A stretch of DNA of 64,000 nt from Serratia sp. M24T3 (lineage in GTDB: Bacteria > Pseudomonadota > Gammaproteobacteria > Enterobacterales > Enterobacteriaceae), in contig NZ_AJHJ01000009.1 in the NCBI RefSeq assembly GCF_000257645.1, positions 1-64,000 of the forward strand. Reading direction: 5' to 3'. The notes beneath the pieces are model-generated. The model was not told where the DNA came from and did no database searches. It worked only from the letters and a program-made list of their open reading frames with translations. A program made the translations under genes and the position numbers. This document shows positions 26,404 to 36,633 of this stretch, piece after piece (position 1 is the first letter of the stretch; the number at the start of each line of letters is the position of its first letter).

Positions 26404-26978
26404 TTGCCAGCGCACTGGCAACATTATTTACTGAAGCACGGACTCACAATGGCTGGCAGGAAAAACCGGTCAGCGACGAACTGCTGCAACAGGCCTACGA
26501 TTTGGCGCGCATGGGGCCAACATCGGCTAACTGTTGCCCATTGCGCGTGGTGTTTATTCGCAGCCAGGAGCAAAAAGAAAAGCTCGCTCCTGCACTGTCG
26601 AGCGGCAATCTGCAAAAGACTCTGAGCGCGCCAGTGACCGCCATTCTGGCTTACGATCCGGCGTTTTACGATCTGCTGCCGGAGCTTTATCCACACGGCG
26701 ATGCCCGATCGTGGTTCACTTCAAGCCCTGAGTTGGCCCACGAGACTGCGTTTCGCAATGCCAGCCTGCAAGCGGCGTATCTGATCCTCGCGCTGCGCTC
26801 GCTGGGTCTCGATACCGGCCCAATGTCTGGATTCGATCAAGCCAAAGTTAACGACACCTTCCTGGCAGAGAGCGGCTGGAAAGCCAACTTCCTGCTCAAT
26901 ATCGGCTATGGCGACAGCGGCAAGGTTTATCCGCGTGCGCCGCGACTGGCCTTTGAGCGCGTCTGTAAAATCATCTGA
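26388..26978 (+). CDS. rutE: Malonic semialdehyde reductase RutE
   Basis: 196 aa from the ATG at 26388 with GGAGTCCCA upstream. Nitroreductase-family flavoprotein ([39 protein letters not shown]). It reduces toxic malonic semialdehyde to 3-hydroxypropionate, the end product of uracil use. The rutD gene runs into its start. Confidence 0.96.
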   Translation: MADALIASALATLFTEARTHNGWQEKPVSDELLQQAYDLARMGPTSANCCPLRVVFIRSQEQKEKLAPALSSGNLQKTLSAPVTAILAYDPAFYDLLPELYPHGDARSWFTSSPELAHETAFRNASLQAAYLILALRSLGLDTGPMSGFDQAKVNDTFLAESGWKANFLLNIGYGDSGKVYPRAPRLAFERVCKII

Positions 26979-27001
26979 ACCAGCGAATAGCGGAGTGATT
27001 T

Positions 27002-27568
27002 ATGTCTTTGAAACCTTTATCTCTGGAACCCATGCCTGAAAAAATTCTCGACATCCCGCTGACTGAACTGGCCGGGGTCGAAAAACAGGCCTTTCGCGAT
27101 GCGATGTCACACCTCGGTTCGGCGGTGAATATCATCACTACCGATGGCAAGGCCGGACGTGCAGGATTTACCGCCTCAGCGGTGTGCAGCGTGACCGACA
27201 CCCCACCAACGCTGCTGGTATGCCTGAATCGCTCGGCTTCGGTATACCCGATTTTCCAGCAGAATCAGGTGCTGTGTGTCAACACGCTGTCCGACAGCCA
27301 CGAAGGGCTTTCTAATCTTTTTGGCGGTAAGACGCCGATGGAGCAGCGTTTTGCTGCCGCTAACTGGACTGCGATGGCGAGCGGCTCTCCGGCGCTCGAA
27401 GGCGCACTGACCTCGTTCGACTGCCGCGTGAGTCAGGTCACCAGCGTCGGCACCCATGATGTTTTGTTTTGCGAAGTCATCGATATTTTACGTAATGATG
27501 AAAGCCACGGATTGGTCTATTTCGACCGACGCTATCACCCTCTGATACGTCAAAAAACACAGGCCTGA
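27002..27568 (+). CDS. rutF: Flavin reductase RutF
   Basis: 188 aa, flavin reductase-like domain ([41 protein letters not shown]). It supplies reduced FMN to RutA. The extra N-terminus of about 25 residues before the domain is usual in RutF. Confidence 0.96.
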   Translation: MSLKPLSLEPMPEKILDIPLTELAGVEKQAFRDAMSHLGSAVNIITTDGKAGRAGFTASAVCSVTDTPPTLLVCLNRSASVYPIFQQNQVLCVNTLSDSHEGLSNLFGGKTPMEQRFAAANWTAMASGSPALEGALTSFDCRVSQVTSVGTHDVLFCEVIDILRNDESHGLVYFDRRYHPLIRQKTQA

Positions 27569-27627
27569 CAGCAGGCCTTTCCTCTGTTTTTTTATCACAG
27601 CGATATTAACAAGACGTGGAGAAGACG

Positions 27628-28956
27628 ATGGCGAATACCTGGTTTCCTCAATGGCGAAAAAGGACCGGCAGTCTGGAAGGTGCAGTGATTGCTCCGGACG
27701 AGCGTTTGCCTTTAATACCAACGATTATCATGGGTTTACAGCACGCGGTAGCGATGTTTGGCGCGACAGTGTTAATGCCGCTGCTGATGGGTTTTGACGC
27801 CAATGTGTCGATCCTGATGTCAGGGATTGGGACTTTGCTGTTTTTCATCATCGTCGGCGGTCGAGTGCCGAGCTATTTGGGTTCCAGCGCCTCGTTTGTC
27901 GGCCTGGTGATTGCCGTCACCGGCTACAGCGGTCACGGCCCCAATCCGAATATTGCGCTGGCGCTGGGCGGTATTATTGCCTGTGGTGCACTGTATACGC
28001 TGATTGGCTTTGTGGTGATGGCAGTCGGCACGCGCTGGATTGAAAAACTGATGCCGCCGGTAGTTACTGGCGCCGTGGTGATGGCGATTGGGCTGAATCT
28101 GGCACCGATCGCGGTCAACAGTGTCTCTGCCTCAATGTTTGACAGCTGGATGGCGGTGGTAACCGTGCTGTGTATTGGCGGTATTGCAGTGTTTACTCGC
28201 GGGCTGATGCAGCGTCTGATGCTGTTGCTGGGCCTCATTGCGGCCTATGTGATTTATTTTGCCATCACTAACGTGCTCGGTTGGGGCAAGCCTATTGATT
28301 TTAGTGGCATTGCCAGCGCCGCGTGGATTGGCATGCCGAGCTTTACCGCACCCGTGTTTAGCAGCCATGCGATGCTGTTACTGATGCCGGTTGCAGTCAT
28401 TCTGATTGCCGAAAACCTGGGTCATATCAAGGCTGTTGCAGGAATGACCGGTAAAAATCTTGACCCGTATCTGGGCCGCGCTTTTGTCGGTGATGGACTG
28501 GCTACCATGCTTTCTGCCTCTGCGGGCGGCACAGGGGTTACAACTTATGCTGAAAATATCGGCGTAATGTCGGTAACCAAGATTTACTCGACACTGATTT
28601 TCGTTGCTGCTGCCATAGTTGCCATTCTGTTGGGCTTCTCTCCCAAATTTGGTGCATTGATCCATACCATCCCCGGTCCGGTTTTAGGTGGCGCTTCAAT
28701 TGTAGTATTTGGCCTGATTGCCGTTGCTGGCGCTCGCATCTGGCTGCAAAACCAGGTGGATTTGAACCAGAATGGCAACCTGATTATGGTCGCGGTGACG
28801 CTGGTGCTGGGGGCTGGCAACTTTTCGCTGACCTTCGGTGGATTCACCATGGGTGGGATAGGCACCGCCACTTTCGGGGCTATCCTGCTTAACGCGCTGC
28901 TTAAAAATAGAAAGCTCGCCGTTGTTGGCACGGATACTGCATTAAAAGATCACTGA
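27628..28956 (+). CDS. rutG: Pyrimidine permease RutG
   Basis: 442 aa from the ATG at 27628 with GTGGAG upstream. NCS2 family uracil/xanthine permease with about 12-14 membrane helices: PTIIMGLQHAVAMFGATVLMP, the substrate motif NLGHIKAVAGMTG and AGGTGVTTYAENIGVM. Last gene of the operon, followed by a terminator. Confidence 0.96.
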   Translation: MANTWFPQWRKRTGSLEGAVIAPDERLPLIPTIIMGLQHAVAMFGATVLMPLLMGFDANVSILMSGIGTLLFFIIVGGRVPSYLGSSASFVGLVIAVTGYSGHGPNPNIALALGGIIACGALYTLIGFVVMAVGTRWIEKLMPPVVTGAVVMAIGLNLAPIAVNSVSASMFDSWMAVVTVLCIGGIAVFTRGLMQRLMLLLGLIAAYVIYFAITNVLGWGKPIDFSGIASAAWIGMPSFTAPVFSSHAMLLLMPVAVILIAENLGHIKAVAGMTGKNLDPYLGRAFVGDGLATMLSASAGGTGVTTYAENIGVMSVTKIYSTLIFVAAAIVAILLGFSPKFGALIHTIPGPVLGGASIVVFGLIAVAGARIWLQNQVDLNQNGNLIMVAVTLVLGAGNFSLTFGGFTMGGIGTATFGAILLNALLKNRKLAVVGTDTALKDH

Positions 28957-28996
28957 CGACCTCAGTTTCTCCTTAGCTCATCAACTTTGATGATCG

Positions 28997-29043
28997 CCAG
29001 CAGCTAATCGGTCCACCCGTCCGATTTACCTGCTGGTTTTTTT
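28997..29043 (+). terminator. Terminator of the rut operon
   Basis: CCAGCAG (28997) pairs with CTGCTGG (29030), enclosing an inner AATCGG/CCGATT stem, and is followed by a T-rich tail. Confidence 0.85.
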
Positions 29044-29096
29044 CTTTTTAATCCTCAAAAAACTATTTTAAATCAAGAGAGTTAAGTCAAAATCTT

Positions 29097-29190
29097 GTGC
29101 TGCGCACGGCCTTTAATGATGCGCATGGCTTAGGTGCTGCGCACGGCCTTAATGCTGCGCATAGCTTAGGTGCTGCGCACGGCCTTTAGC
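29097..29190. repeat. Short direct repeats with GTGCTGCGCACGGCC core
   Basis: Units begin at 29097, 29134 and 29170 (37 and 36 bp apart), each GTGCTGCGCACGGCC plus a spacer with GCGCATRGCTTAG. Inverted relatives (GTGCGCAGCAC) occur at 30631, 30775 and nearby, at the other end of the repeat block. Confidence 0.8.
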
Positions 29191-29902
29191 TTAACTTCAA
29201 ATTCAAATTAATGCGCTTCGCTTACTGGGCTGCGGCCCAGACCGCCTCAAGGGTGGCCCTTGGGCCGCCACCCTTAAGAATCCCGGGCCCTTGTCGCCGT
29301 TGAATAAAACGGTTCTCAAGTTTGTAGCTCTTTCCAGTCACTCTTCTGTGTGGCGCGTTGCCGCGTGGCTCCGCCATTCCTTCGCTCGGTCAGGAGCCAA
29401 AAACGTCTCCTTCCTCTCACTCAGCGCCGTCACGGAGTGCGCCAATATTTGCCCCTAGGGAAAACCGCTCCCTCCTTTTTTAAATAAAACTCACAACGGC
29501 AAAGGAAAAATAATGGGTAAGAGCGATGGATTTTTGACTTTATGTCGGATGGAAAGTTTTTGGACCTAAGGTCAGGTTGCCTGTTTTTATAATTGTCGAG
29601 ATTGGCGGCCTCGGGGCGGCGCTGAGGGAGGGAGAAAGACGTTTTTGGCTTTCGAACAAACGAGGGGACCGCGCAGCGGCGCGACCAACGCCACACACGG
29701 TGGCAACTGAAACAAACTCATCGTCTGGTGCCGTACAGGCAAACGACACCATAAGGGCGCGGAGATGCAAGAGGGCTCGCCCTGGAGACCTCTTGCCCGG
29801 TTCCGGCACTGCCGGTTAAATATCCATTGAAATAAGTGAACCGGAAAAACTGCTCGGAGTTTATCGGCCTTAAAAGTTAATCGCGACCAACGCCACACTT
29901 GA
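29170..29902. repeat. Large intergenic repeat, copy A (about 730 bp)
   Basis: From GTGCTGCGCACGGCC to the next copy. It contains strong hairpins: GGGCTGCGGCCC, AAGGGTGGCC/GGCCGCCACCCTT and GCAAGAGG/CCTCTTGC. The overlapping frames (for example 29540-29809 minus) have no ribosome binding sites or recognisable domains and are taken as non-coding. Copy B follows directly with roughly 90-95% identity. Confidence 0.85.
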
Positions 29903-30600
29903 TGCTGCGCACGGCCTTTAGCTTAACTTCAAATTCAAATTAATGCGCTTCGCTTACTGGGCTGCGGCCCAGACCGCCTCAAGGGTGGCCCTTGGGCCGC
30001 CACCCTTAAGAATCCTGGGCCCTTGTCGCCGTTGAATAAAACGGTTCTCAAGTTTGTAGCTCTTTCCAGTCACTCCTCTGTGTGGCGCGTTGCCGCGTGG
30101 CTCCGCCATTCCTTCGCTCGGTTAGGAGCCAAAAACGTCTCCCTCCCCTCACTCAGCGCCGTCACGGAGTGCGCCAATATTAGCCCCTAGGGAAAACCGC
30201 TCCCTCCTTTTTTTAAATAAAACTCACAACGGCAAAGGAAAAATAATGGGTAAGGGCGATGGATTTTTGACTTTATGCCGGATGGAAGGTCTTTTGACCT
30301 CAGCTTAGGTTGCCGGTTTTTCTTTTTAGCTGCTATTGGCGGCCTCGGGGCGGCGCTGAGGGAGTGAGAAAGACGCTTTTGGCTTTCGAACGAACGAGGG
30401 GACCGCGCAGCGGCGCGACCAACGCCACACTCGATAGTTACTGAAACGAACTCATCGTCTGGTGCCGTACAGCCAAACGACACCAAAGGGGCGCGGAGAT
30501 GCAAGAGGGCTCGCCCTGGAGACCTCTTGCCCGGTTCCGGCACTGCCGGTTAAATGACCATTGAAATGAGTGAACCGGAAAAACGCCTCGGTGATCATTG
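29903..30600. repeat. Large intergenic repeat, copy B
   Basis: Tandem second copy of the 730-bp unit, starting TGCTGCGCACGGCCTTTAGC. First 300 bases almost identical to copy A; small indels later. Frames such as 30187-30543 minus are judged spurious. Confidence 0.85.
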
Positions 30601-30644
30601 ACCTTAAAAATCCCATGCACAGCATTTAAAGCCCGTGCGCAGCA

Positions 30645-30830
30645 CCCAAAGCACGGAGATGCAAGAGGGCTCGCCCTGGAGACCTCTTGCCCGGTTCCGG
30701 CGCTGCCGGTTAATTGACCATTGAATTTCGTGAACCGGAAAAACTGCTCAGTGATCATTGACCTTAAAAAGCCCGTGCGCAGCACCTAAAGCCTGTGCGC
30801 AGCATCTAAAGCCCCGCGCTGCGGAAAATC
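30645..30830. repeat. Partial repeat copy C with inverted end units
   Basis: Only the last part of the 730-bp unit is present (from GCACGGAGATGCAAGAGGG), followed by inverted GTGCGCAGCAC units ending near 30830. Confidence 0.8.
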
Positions 30831-30858
30831 ACTGAACGAGATCGCGGGCACAGTGATA

Positions 30859-31053
30859 TCAATTAGCCGCATCTTGCGGAAATTCCGTGTCAGTCCCCAC
30901 TTCGGGCAGATCCTCGAGCTGTGGTCGGATCCCTTCAGAAATATAATCTTTAGCCGCTTTAACGTGTTCGTTTCCCTGCTCGTCGCGCACCAATACATGT
31001 TTTATGGTGCCATCCTGTAAAACCTCACGATGAATTCCAGTAAATTTAGCCAT
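30859..31053 (-). CDS. Small conserved hypothetical protein (64 aa)
   Basis: Starts MAKFTGIHREVLQDGTIKHV and ends in an acidic tail (LPEVGTDTEFPQDAAN). RBS GGGAGGCAGCA is well placed. The first 40 residues resemble a small beta domain (DUF3892-like), suggested only by pattern. It sits alone between the repeat block and nhaP2. Confidence 0.6.
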   Translation of the reverse strand: MAKFTGIHREVLQDGTIKHVLVRDEQGNEHVKAAKDYISEGIRPQLEDLPEVGTDTEFPQDAAN

Positions 31054-31322
31054 TGCTGCCTCCCTATTGCCATTCAGTCATTGATTAGTTTGAGCATTTA
31101 TCTCAACTTAATAAGCATAGCGTTTCCATGGCTTTTAGGAGTCCAAAGCCGCAAATCGATAAGTTTTAGCCGACAACCAACAAGAAATTATCAGCTCGAC
31201 TTATTGGTCAATAAAAATCCGCACTTAGGCCAGCGGATATTACAATTTCCTGTTAAATTAACACTATAGTCATTGACCGAGTGACTGCTTCATCGCCGCT
31301 ATATTCACAGGAGAATGACACA

Positions 31323-33050
31323 TTGGATGCGAGTACTATCAACACACTTTTTTTCATAGGCGCAATGTTGGTAGCAGCAAGTATTCTGCTTAGCTCGCTC
31401 TCGTCACGCCTTGGCATTCCTATCCTGGTTATCTTTCTCGCTATCGGCATGCTGGCCGGGGTCGATGGTATTGGTGGTATCGTTTTTGACAACTATCCCG
31501 CCGCCTATCTGGTTAGCAATCTGGCACTGGCGGTGATCCTGCTCGATGGCGGCATGCGCACTCGCGCCTCATCATTTCGCGTGGCACTTTGGCCCGCACT
31601 TTCGCTGGCCACCGTCGGCGTACTGATTACCGCAGGATTGACCGGCCTCGCCGCGGCCTGGCTATTTCACATCAACCTGATGCAAGGTTTGTTGATCGGG
31701 GCGATTATTGGATCAACCGATGCCGCCGCCGTGTTTTCGCTAATTGGCGGTAAAGGATTAAACGAACGCGTTAGTGCGACGCTGGAAATAGAGTCGGGCA
31801 GCAATGATCCCATGGCCGTATTTCTGACTATCACCCTGATCGATATGATTGCCAAGGGCGAGCACGGGCTAAGTTGGATGTTCGTCGTCGACGTAATCCG
31901 CCAGTTTGGATTAGGCATTAGCTTCGGGCTGGTCGGTGGATGGCTGCTGCAACAGCTTATTAACCGCGTCACACTACCAACCGGTCTCTATCCCTTGCTG
32001 GCTTTCAGCGGCGGCTTGCTCGTTTATGCTGCTACGGTCAGCCTCGAGGGCAGTGGAATTTTGGCGGTTTATCTCTGCGGTTTGATGTTGGGCAACCTGC
32101 CAGTGCGAAATAAACACGGCATCATGCAGACCTTCGATGGGTTGGCGTGGCTGAGCCAGATTGCCATGTTCCTGGTGCTGGGCCTGCTGCTGACGCCCAG
32201 CGATCTGCTGCCGATTGCTGTTTCTGCGCTGGCATTGTCGCTGTGGATGATCCTGTTTGCCCGCCCATTATCGGTATTTGTCGGCCTGCTGCCCTTCAAA
32301 AATTTTACCCTGCGCGAGCGCTTTTTTATCTCCTGGGTGGGTTTACGCGGCGCAGTTCCGATTATTTTGGCCGTATTTCCGATGATGGCCGGTATTCCGC
32401 AAGCGCATCTTTATTTCAACGTGGCGTTCTTTATCGTGCTGGTCTCGCTGCTATTGCAGGGAACTTCGCTGGGATTTGCGGCGAAAAAAGCCAAGGTGAT
32501 TATTCCCCCTGCCCCGACGCCTATTTCCCGCGTTGGGCTAGACATTGACATCTATACCCAGTGGGAGCATTTCATCTATCAACTTGGGTCTGAGAAATGG
32601 TGTGTCGGTGCGGCACTGCGTGATTTAAAAATGCCGAAAGAAACTCGCATCGCGGCGCTGTTTCGCGGCACGGTGATGCTGCATCCTACCGGCAGCACGC
32701 GGCTCAAGGAGGGTGATATTCTTTGCGTAATCGGTCAGGAGAAAGATTTACCAGAATTAGGCAAGCTGTTCAGCGATACCAATGCGGTCGTGATGGATGA
32801 ACGCTTCTTCGGCGACTTTATTCTGGAAGCGGATGCGCCGTTGGAAGCCATTTCTCAGGTCTATGGTTTGAACCTCGACGAATCAATCGACAAAACGCTG
32901 TCGCTGGGGCATTTCGTCATCCAGCTATTGGGGGGTGAACCGGTTATTGGCGACCATATCGAGTGGGATGGCCTGACCTGGACAATCGCCGAGATGGAAG
33001 GTAAACGGGTGAGCAAGGTGGGCGTGCGCATCGTAACGCAGCAGGCTTGA
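31323..33050 (+). CDS. nhaP2: K+/H+ antiporter NhaP2 (CvrA)
   Basis: 575 aa, starting at TTG 31323 with AGGAGA upstream; this gives the LDASTIN start that aligns with E. coli MDATTI. CPA1 antiporter with about 12 membrane helices ([35 protein letters not shown] with the ion-site Asp), then cytoplasmic TrkA-C and CorC-HlyC-like domains ([15 protein letters not shown] near residue 450). It exports K+ and supports growth at low osmolarity. Confidence 0.95.
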   Translation: MDASTINTLFFIGAMLVAASILLSSLSSRLGIPILVIFLAIGMLAGVDGIGGIVFDNYPAAYLVSNLALAVILLDGGMRTRASSFRVALWPALSLATVGVLITAGLTGLAAAWLFHINLMQGLLIGAIIGSTDAAAVFSLIGGKGLNERVSATLEIESGSNDPMAVFLTITLIDMIAKGEHGLSWMFVVDVIRQFGLGISFGLVGGWLLQQLINRVTLPTGLYPLLAFSGGLLVYAATVSLEGSGILAVYLCGLMLGNLPVRNKHGIMQTFDGLAWLSQIAMFLVLGLLLTPSDLLPIAVSALALSLWMILFARPLSVFVGLLPFKNFTLRERFFISWVGLRGAVPIILAVFPMMAGIPQAHLYFNVAFFIVLVSLLLQGTSLGFAAKKAKVIIPPAPTPISRVGLDIDIYTQWEHFIYQLGSEKWCVGAALRDLKMPKETRIAALFRGTVMLHPTGSTRLKEGDILCVIGQEKDLPELGKLFSDTNAVVMDERFFGDFILEADAPLEAISQVYGLNLDESIDKTLSLGHFVIQLLGGEPVIGDHIEWDGLTWTIAEMEGKRVSKVGVRIVTQQA

Positions 33051-33082
33051 CCACTTAAAGAAAGCTGCCGGCCATTACCCAC

Positions 33083-33115
33083 AAAAAAGCCTGCTACGAT
33101 AGCAGGCTTTCTTTT
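33083..33115. terminator. Bidirectional terminator between nhaP2 and osmE
   Basis: AAAGCCTGCT-ACGAT-AGCAGGCTTT with A-run before and T-run after; serves converging genes. Confidence 0.93.
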
Positions 33116-33133
33116 GAACTCAGAGAAAGCAGA

Positions 33134-33466
33134 TTACATGCCTGACTGTGGGTCTTTATCGTAATCTGAACAGCTTTGGAAGCCTTTGTTCATCACATGA
33201 CCGGTGTCATTGTAGCTAACAAAATAGGTCTGTGCTTTGCCATCACGAGGGGCAACGGCATAAGTCTGGCAAGTCCCTTTCGCGTGGATCATGGTAATTT
33301 CGGTAGACGGTGGACCGGCAATTGCGCGAACCTGAGATCGGGTCATTCCGACTTTCACATCACTGACCACTGGATCTTTAACATAGCTTGCAGCTCGGTC
33401 ATAAGTCTGACAACCCGCAAGTACGGAAACCGCTGTAGCAACCATAATCAACATTTTCTTATTCAT
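33134..33466 (-). CDS. osmE: Osmotically inducible lipoprotein OsmE
   Basis: 110 aa, close to the 112 aa of E. coli OsmE. Lipoprotein signal with lipobox LAGC (Cys 19) and the SmpA/OmlA-like fold (DVKVGMTRSQVRAIAGPPS, KGTCQTYAV, YDKDPQSG). Outer membrane lipoprotein induced by osmotic stress and stationary phase in E. coli. Confidence 0.95.
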   Translation of the reverse strand: MNKKMLIMVATAVSVLAGCQTYDRAASYVKDPVVSDVKVGMTRSQVRAIAGPPSTEITMIHAKGTCQTYAVAPRDGKAQTYFVSYNDTGHVMNKGFQSCSDYDKDPQSGM

Positions 33467-33750
33467 GACTTCTCCTCCAGAAGTGCTTTATGTTCCATTA
33501 AGGCTAGAAGAAAATGGTCATTAATCAAATTTTTAGTACTTTTATTTGTTGATTCAGGCCCTAATTCGGCTTTATCTGATCTTTTAGACACGATTACGGT
33601 CAGAAAGCCGACACCTCTGCGTGATATTCCAGCCATTTTGTTCTATAAATGAAGAAGGTAAGCCATTGAGAATAATGTGAGCGGAATAATTTATGCTCAT
33701 TAAACCCTGCCGAGCAGGTCAGTGCCCAATACGGACAAGGAGCAGTGCCA

Positions 33751-34365
33751 ATGCCGCTGGATCGAAGACGTTTTTGTGCTCTTCTCGGTTTTATACCGTT
33801 AATGACACTTCCGCGGTGGAGCTTTGCCGAGCCAAGAGAGGTGGCCATGGAGGTTTTGCACATCACCAAACCCGACGGCGGCGTGCCCAACAGCCCCCTG
33901 CCCGTGCTGATTTATCATCGTGTCATTCCTCCTGAGGCGGTAGACAATGCCGACTATCTCGAGCATTTGTTTAGCACCAACGGTTGGCCGCCGCAGTGGC
34001 GCTATGGCGTCTATACCTTTACCCATTTCCACAGCAATACGCCCGAGGCGCTGGGGGTGTTTGCCGGCTCGGCCAAGCTACAACTGGGTGGCGAGAAAGG
34101 TAGCATTATTCAGGTGAATGTAGGCGATGTACTGCTGCTGCCAGCCGGTGTCGGTCACAAACAAGTCTCTGCCGATGACAACTTTATGATGGTCGGGGCT
34201 TATCCGCCAAATACCACTGCCGACTTGTGCCATGACGAACCATCAAAACTTGCCGCACGCAGCAAAGCGGTCGCCAAAGTGCCACTTCCGGCCAGCGATC
34301 CGGTTACTGGCCACACAGAAGGCAGCATGCTGCTGTGGCACAGCGCGAATGCTCAAAGCAAATAA
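33751..34365 (+). CDS. Cupin-domain protein with twin-arginine signal
   Basis: 204 aa from the ATG at 33751; AAGGAG lies 8 bases upstream, which rules out the GTG at 33745. The N-terminus LDRRRFCALLGFIPL followed by WSFA is a Tat signal. The mature part is a YjlB-like cupin with HFHSNTPEALGVFAG and LPAGVGHKQVS, likely metal ligands. Substrate unknown. Most YjlB relatives are cytoplasmic, so the export signal is unusual. Confidence 0.75.
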   Translation: MPLDRRRFCALLGFIPLMTLPRWSFAEPREVAMEVLHITKPDGGVPNSPLPVLIYHRVIPPEAVDNADYLEHLFSTNGWPPQWRYGVYTFTHFHSNTPEALGVFAGSAKLQLGGEKGSIIQVNVGDVLLLPAGVGHKQVSADDNFMMVGAYPPNTTADLCHDEPSKLAARSKAVAKVPLPASDPVTGHTEGSMLLWHSANAQSK

Positions 34366-34436
34366 CTTGCCCGCAAACACTGTAATTTTTGCTTTTGCGC
34401 AGTGTAATGCAGACAAGAAATAAGTAAATGTGATGG

Positions 34437-34463
34437 AAAAATGGCCAAAACGGCCATTTTTTT
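34437..34463 (+). terminator. Terminator after the cupin gene
   Basis: AATGGCC-AAAAC-GGCCATT then T-run; A-run on the left may also serve the minus strand. Confidence 0.9.
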
Positions 34464-34523
34464 ATTAGGCGGGGACTCTTTATGACTCGGATTCTGCGAC
34501 GAAGCCAATGCTAATTCTCATGC

Positions 34524-35852
34524 TCACAGCCAGTGCTGAGCGCACACAAGCTCACCATCGGTGAAACGCGACAGGCGATAAGGCGTGGCGTCGACAATCG
34601 GAGTCGCGTTCTGCACCAAATCCGCCATCAGCTGACCGGCCGCGGGAGCAATACCAAAACCATGCCCTGAAAAACCCGTTGCGATATACAGCCCGGCAAC
34701 GTTGTCTACGCCAGAGATCACCGGGATAGCATCCGGCATAGTATCAATCAGCCCAGCCCAGCTTTGTGCCACCTGTAATCCGTCGAAGGCTGGCAATGCC
34801 CGTTTCAGATCCCCCACCATTTGCTGCAATGAAGGCTGATGCGGCGCGGGATCCAGCACGCGAATGCGCTCGTAAATGGACGTTTTATCAGCTTGCCCAG
34901 GTTTCCATAACAGCGCTTCCTCAACAAATCTCGCCCCCAGTTTCAGCTTCAACGCTCCCCGCTCTACCTTAAACGCCGGCATAAACTGCTTCATAAAACG
35001 CAGCCCATCAGGCGTAATATCAACCACGTTGGTGGCAGAACTGGCGATAGTCCAGCCGCCGTCGAGCCGCTTGCGCATCGCGACGCTCCCCAAACTCACG
35101 CAGGAAGAGATATCGGCCTCGAGCGGACGGGTACGCATTACCGTTGAAAGCACTTTAAGCTGTGGGATTTCAACACCGCAGCCTTGCAGCAGCAAACGCG
35201 ACCAGGCTCCTCCGGCAACGACCACCGACTGGCAGTTTATCGCCCCGTGTTCAGTAACGACCTGACTGACTCGCCCGCCGCTGCGCTCGATGGTGCGAAC
35301 CGCGCAGTGCTGTTGCAGATTAAGGCCCGCCTCAATAGCTGCCATCGCCATGGCCGGCGCTGCTTTTTGCGGTTCGGCACGCCCATCGGCCTCGGTAAAA
35401 AGCGCACCGGCAAAGCTTGAGGTCAGACCCGGAACCCGCGCGGCCAACTCCGACGGGCCGAGCATCTGGCTGTGGATATCGTACTGTCTGGCTTCCTCAA
35501 TCCAGCGCAAATGCCTCTCGCGCTGCTGTTCGTTGCGCGAGCTATAGATTATTCCCTCGCGACGAAATCCCGTTTCACGACCCGTGGTCTGGTTCATGGT
35601 TTCCCAAAGTTGCATGCTGGCATTGATCAGCGGCAGTTCGCGAATATCGCGACCAGTACGGCGACACCAGCCCCAGTTGCGGCTGGACTGTTCGGCGGCC
35701 ACAGTGCCCTTTTCCAGCAACACGGTTTGCACGCCTTGCCTCACCAAAGCCAGCGCGGTGGCGATACCGACTATTCCCCCGCCAATGACGACGACCTCTG
35801 TCTGGCGCGGGAAATCTGCCGAAGAAGGCACAACATCGACTATTGGTCCCAT
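34524..35852 (-). CDS. DAO family FAD-dependent oxidoreductase
   Basis: 442 aa. N-terminal FAD-binding motif VVVIGGGIVGIATALALVRQG ends with Glu in LLEKG, and the C-terminal ATGFSGHGFGIAPAAGQLMAD is the second FAD contact typical of D-amino acid dehydrogenase, glycine oxidase and sarcosine oxidase relatives. It probably oxidises a C-N bond in an amino compound. It is first of three minus-strand genes divergent from the flavoenzyme-transporter operon. Exact substrate unknown. Confidence 0.82.
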   Translation of the reverse strand: MGPIVDVVPSSADFPRQTEVVVIGGGIVGIATALALVRQGVQTVLLEKGTVAAEQSSRNWGWCRRTGRDIRELPLINASMQLWETMNQTTGRETGFRREGIIYSSRNEQQRERHLRWIEEARQYDIHSQMLGPSELAARVPGLTSSFAGALFTEADGRAEPQKAAPAMAMAAIEAGLNLQQHCAVRTIERSGGRVSQVVTEHGAINCQSVVVAGGAWSRLLLQGCGVEIPQLKVLSTVMRTRPLEADISSCVSLGSVAMRKRLDGGWTIASSATNVVDITPDGLRFMKQFMPAFKVERGALKLKLGARFVEEALLWKPGQADKTSIYERIRVLDPAPHQPSLQQMVGDLKRALPAFDGLQVAQSWAGLIDTMPDAIPVISGVDNVAGLYIATGFSGHGFGIAPAAGQLMADLVQNATPIVDATPYRLSRFTDGELVCAQHWL

Positions 35853-35883
35853 TACTTACCTCAATCAAATGAAAAATAAGTGA

Positions 35884-36588
35884 TTAATACTGATCTTCAA
35901 CCGTCCAGTTTACCGGGATCTCGGCAATACTGGTGGTGGTTGGCAGCTCCAGAACCGTGCGAACCAGGTGTGCCAAGTCTTCAGGCTGGGTCATTTTTTC
36001 CGGTTCGGCGCTGGAAAGTGCGGTGCCCATATCGGTGGCGACGAATCCCGGACAAATTGCGGTGCAGCGAATTCCCGCCTCATCACCAATGCGACGCAGA
36101 CCGTGAGCCAAAGCCAGCGCAGCAAATTTACTCATAGAATACAGGCTTGAACGCTCACCGCGGACGCGCTTGCCGGACAGCGACACCAGCATCACGATAC
36201 GCCCCTGACCGCTGTCCACCAGATGCGGCCACACTTTTCGGCTCAGGCGCATTGGAGATTTCACATTGGTATCAAAGGTTTGATCAAATTCTTCATCCGT
36301 AGCTTTAAGCACTGATACCGGCAACATCACCCCGGCATTGTGCACAATGGCATCAATTTTTCCGAATTTTGCCACAGTCGCGGCAACCCAGCGGTCTTCA
36401 GTTTGCGGGTCGAGCGCGTCAAATTGGCACACCAACTGGCGGTCTTGATGCTCAATCAGCACGTCTTCCGGCTTGCGGCAGCCGAGACTGACATCCCAGC
36501 CGTTGTCGATCAGGTTTTTGGCAATCGCCGCGCCGATTCCTCGGCTGGCTCCGCTTATCATGGCGACTCGTCGTGGACTATTGCTCAT
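35884..36588 (-). CDS. Short-chain dehydrogenase/reductase
   Basis: 234 aa. NAD(P)-binding GASRGIG (residues 14-20), NAG in VHNAGVM, the catalytic YxxxK in SLYSMSKFAAL and PGFVATDM. Classical SDR. It lies 31 bp upstream of the DAO gene in the same direction, so it may reduce or oxidise a carbonyl intermediate of the same pathway. Confidence 0.88.
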   Translation of the reverse strand: MSNSPRRVAMISGASRGIGAAIAKNLIDNGWDVSLGCRKPEDVLIEHQDRQLVCQFDALDPQTEDRWVAATVAKFGKIDAIVHNAGVMLPVSVLKATDEEFDQTFDTNVKSPMRLSRKVWPHLVDSGQGRIVMLVSLSGKRVRGERSSLYSMSKFAALALAHGLRRIGDEAGIRCTAICPGFVATDMGTALSSAEPEKMTQPEDLAHLVRTVLELPTTTSIAEIPVNWTVEDQY

Positions 36589-36633
36589 CGGCTTGCTCTC
36601 TTTATCTTGGTAAAAGAAATGATAATCAATTAG

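Noticed and set aside
29540-30543. Frames of 80-118 aa in the repeat block (for example MPEPGKRSPGRALLHLRA)
   Set aside because: They repeat with the DNA unit, lack ribosome binding sites and known domains, and are composed of hairpin sequence; better explained as non-coding.
29097-30830. Insertion sequence or transposon remnant
   Set aside because: No transposase fragment, no terminal inverted repeats of IS type and no target duplication could be identified.
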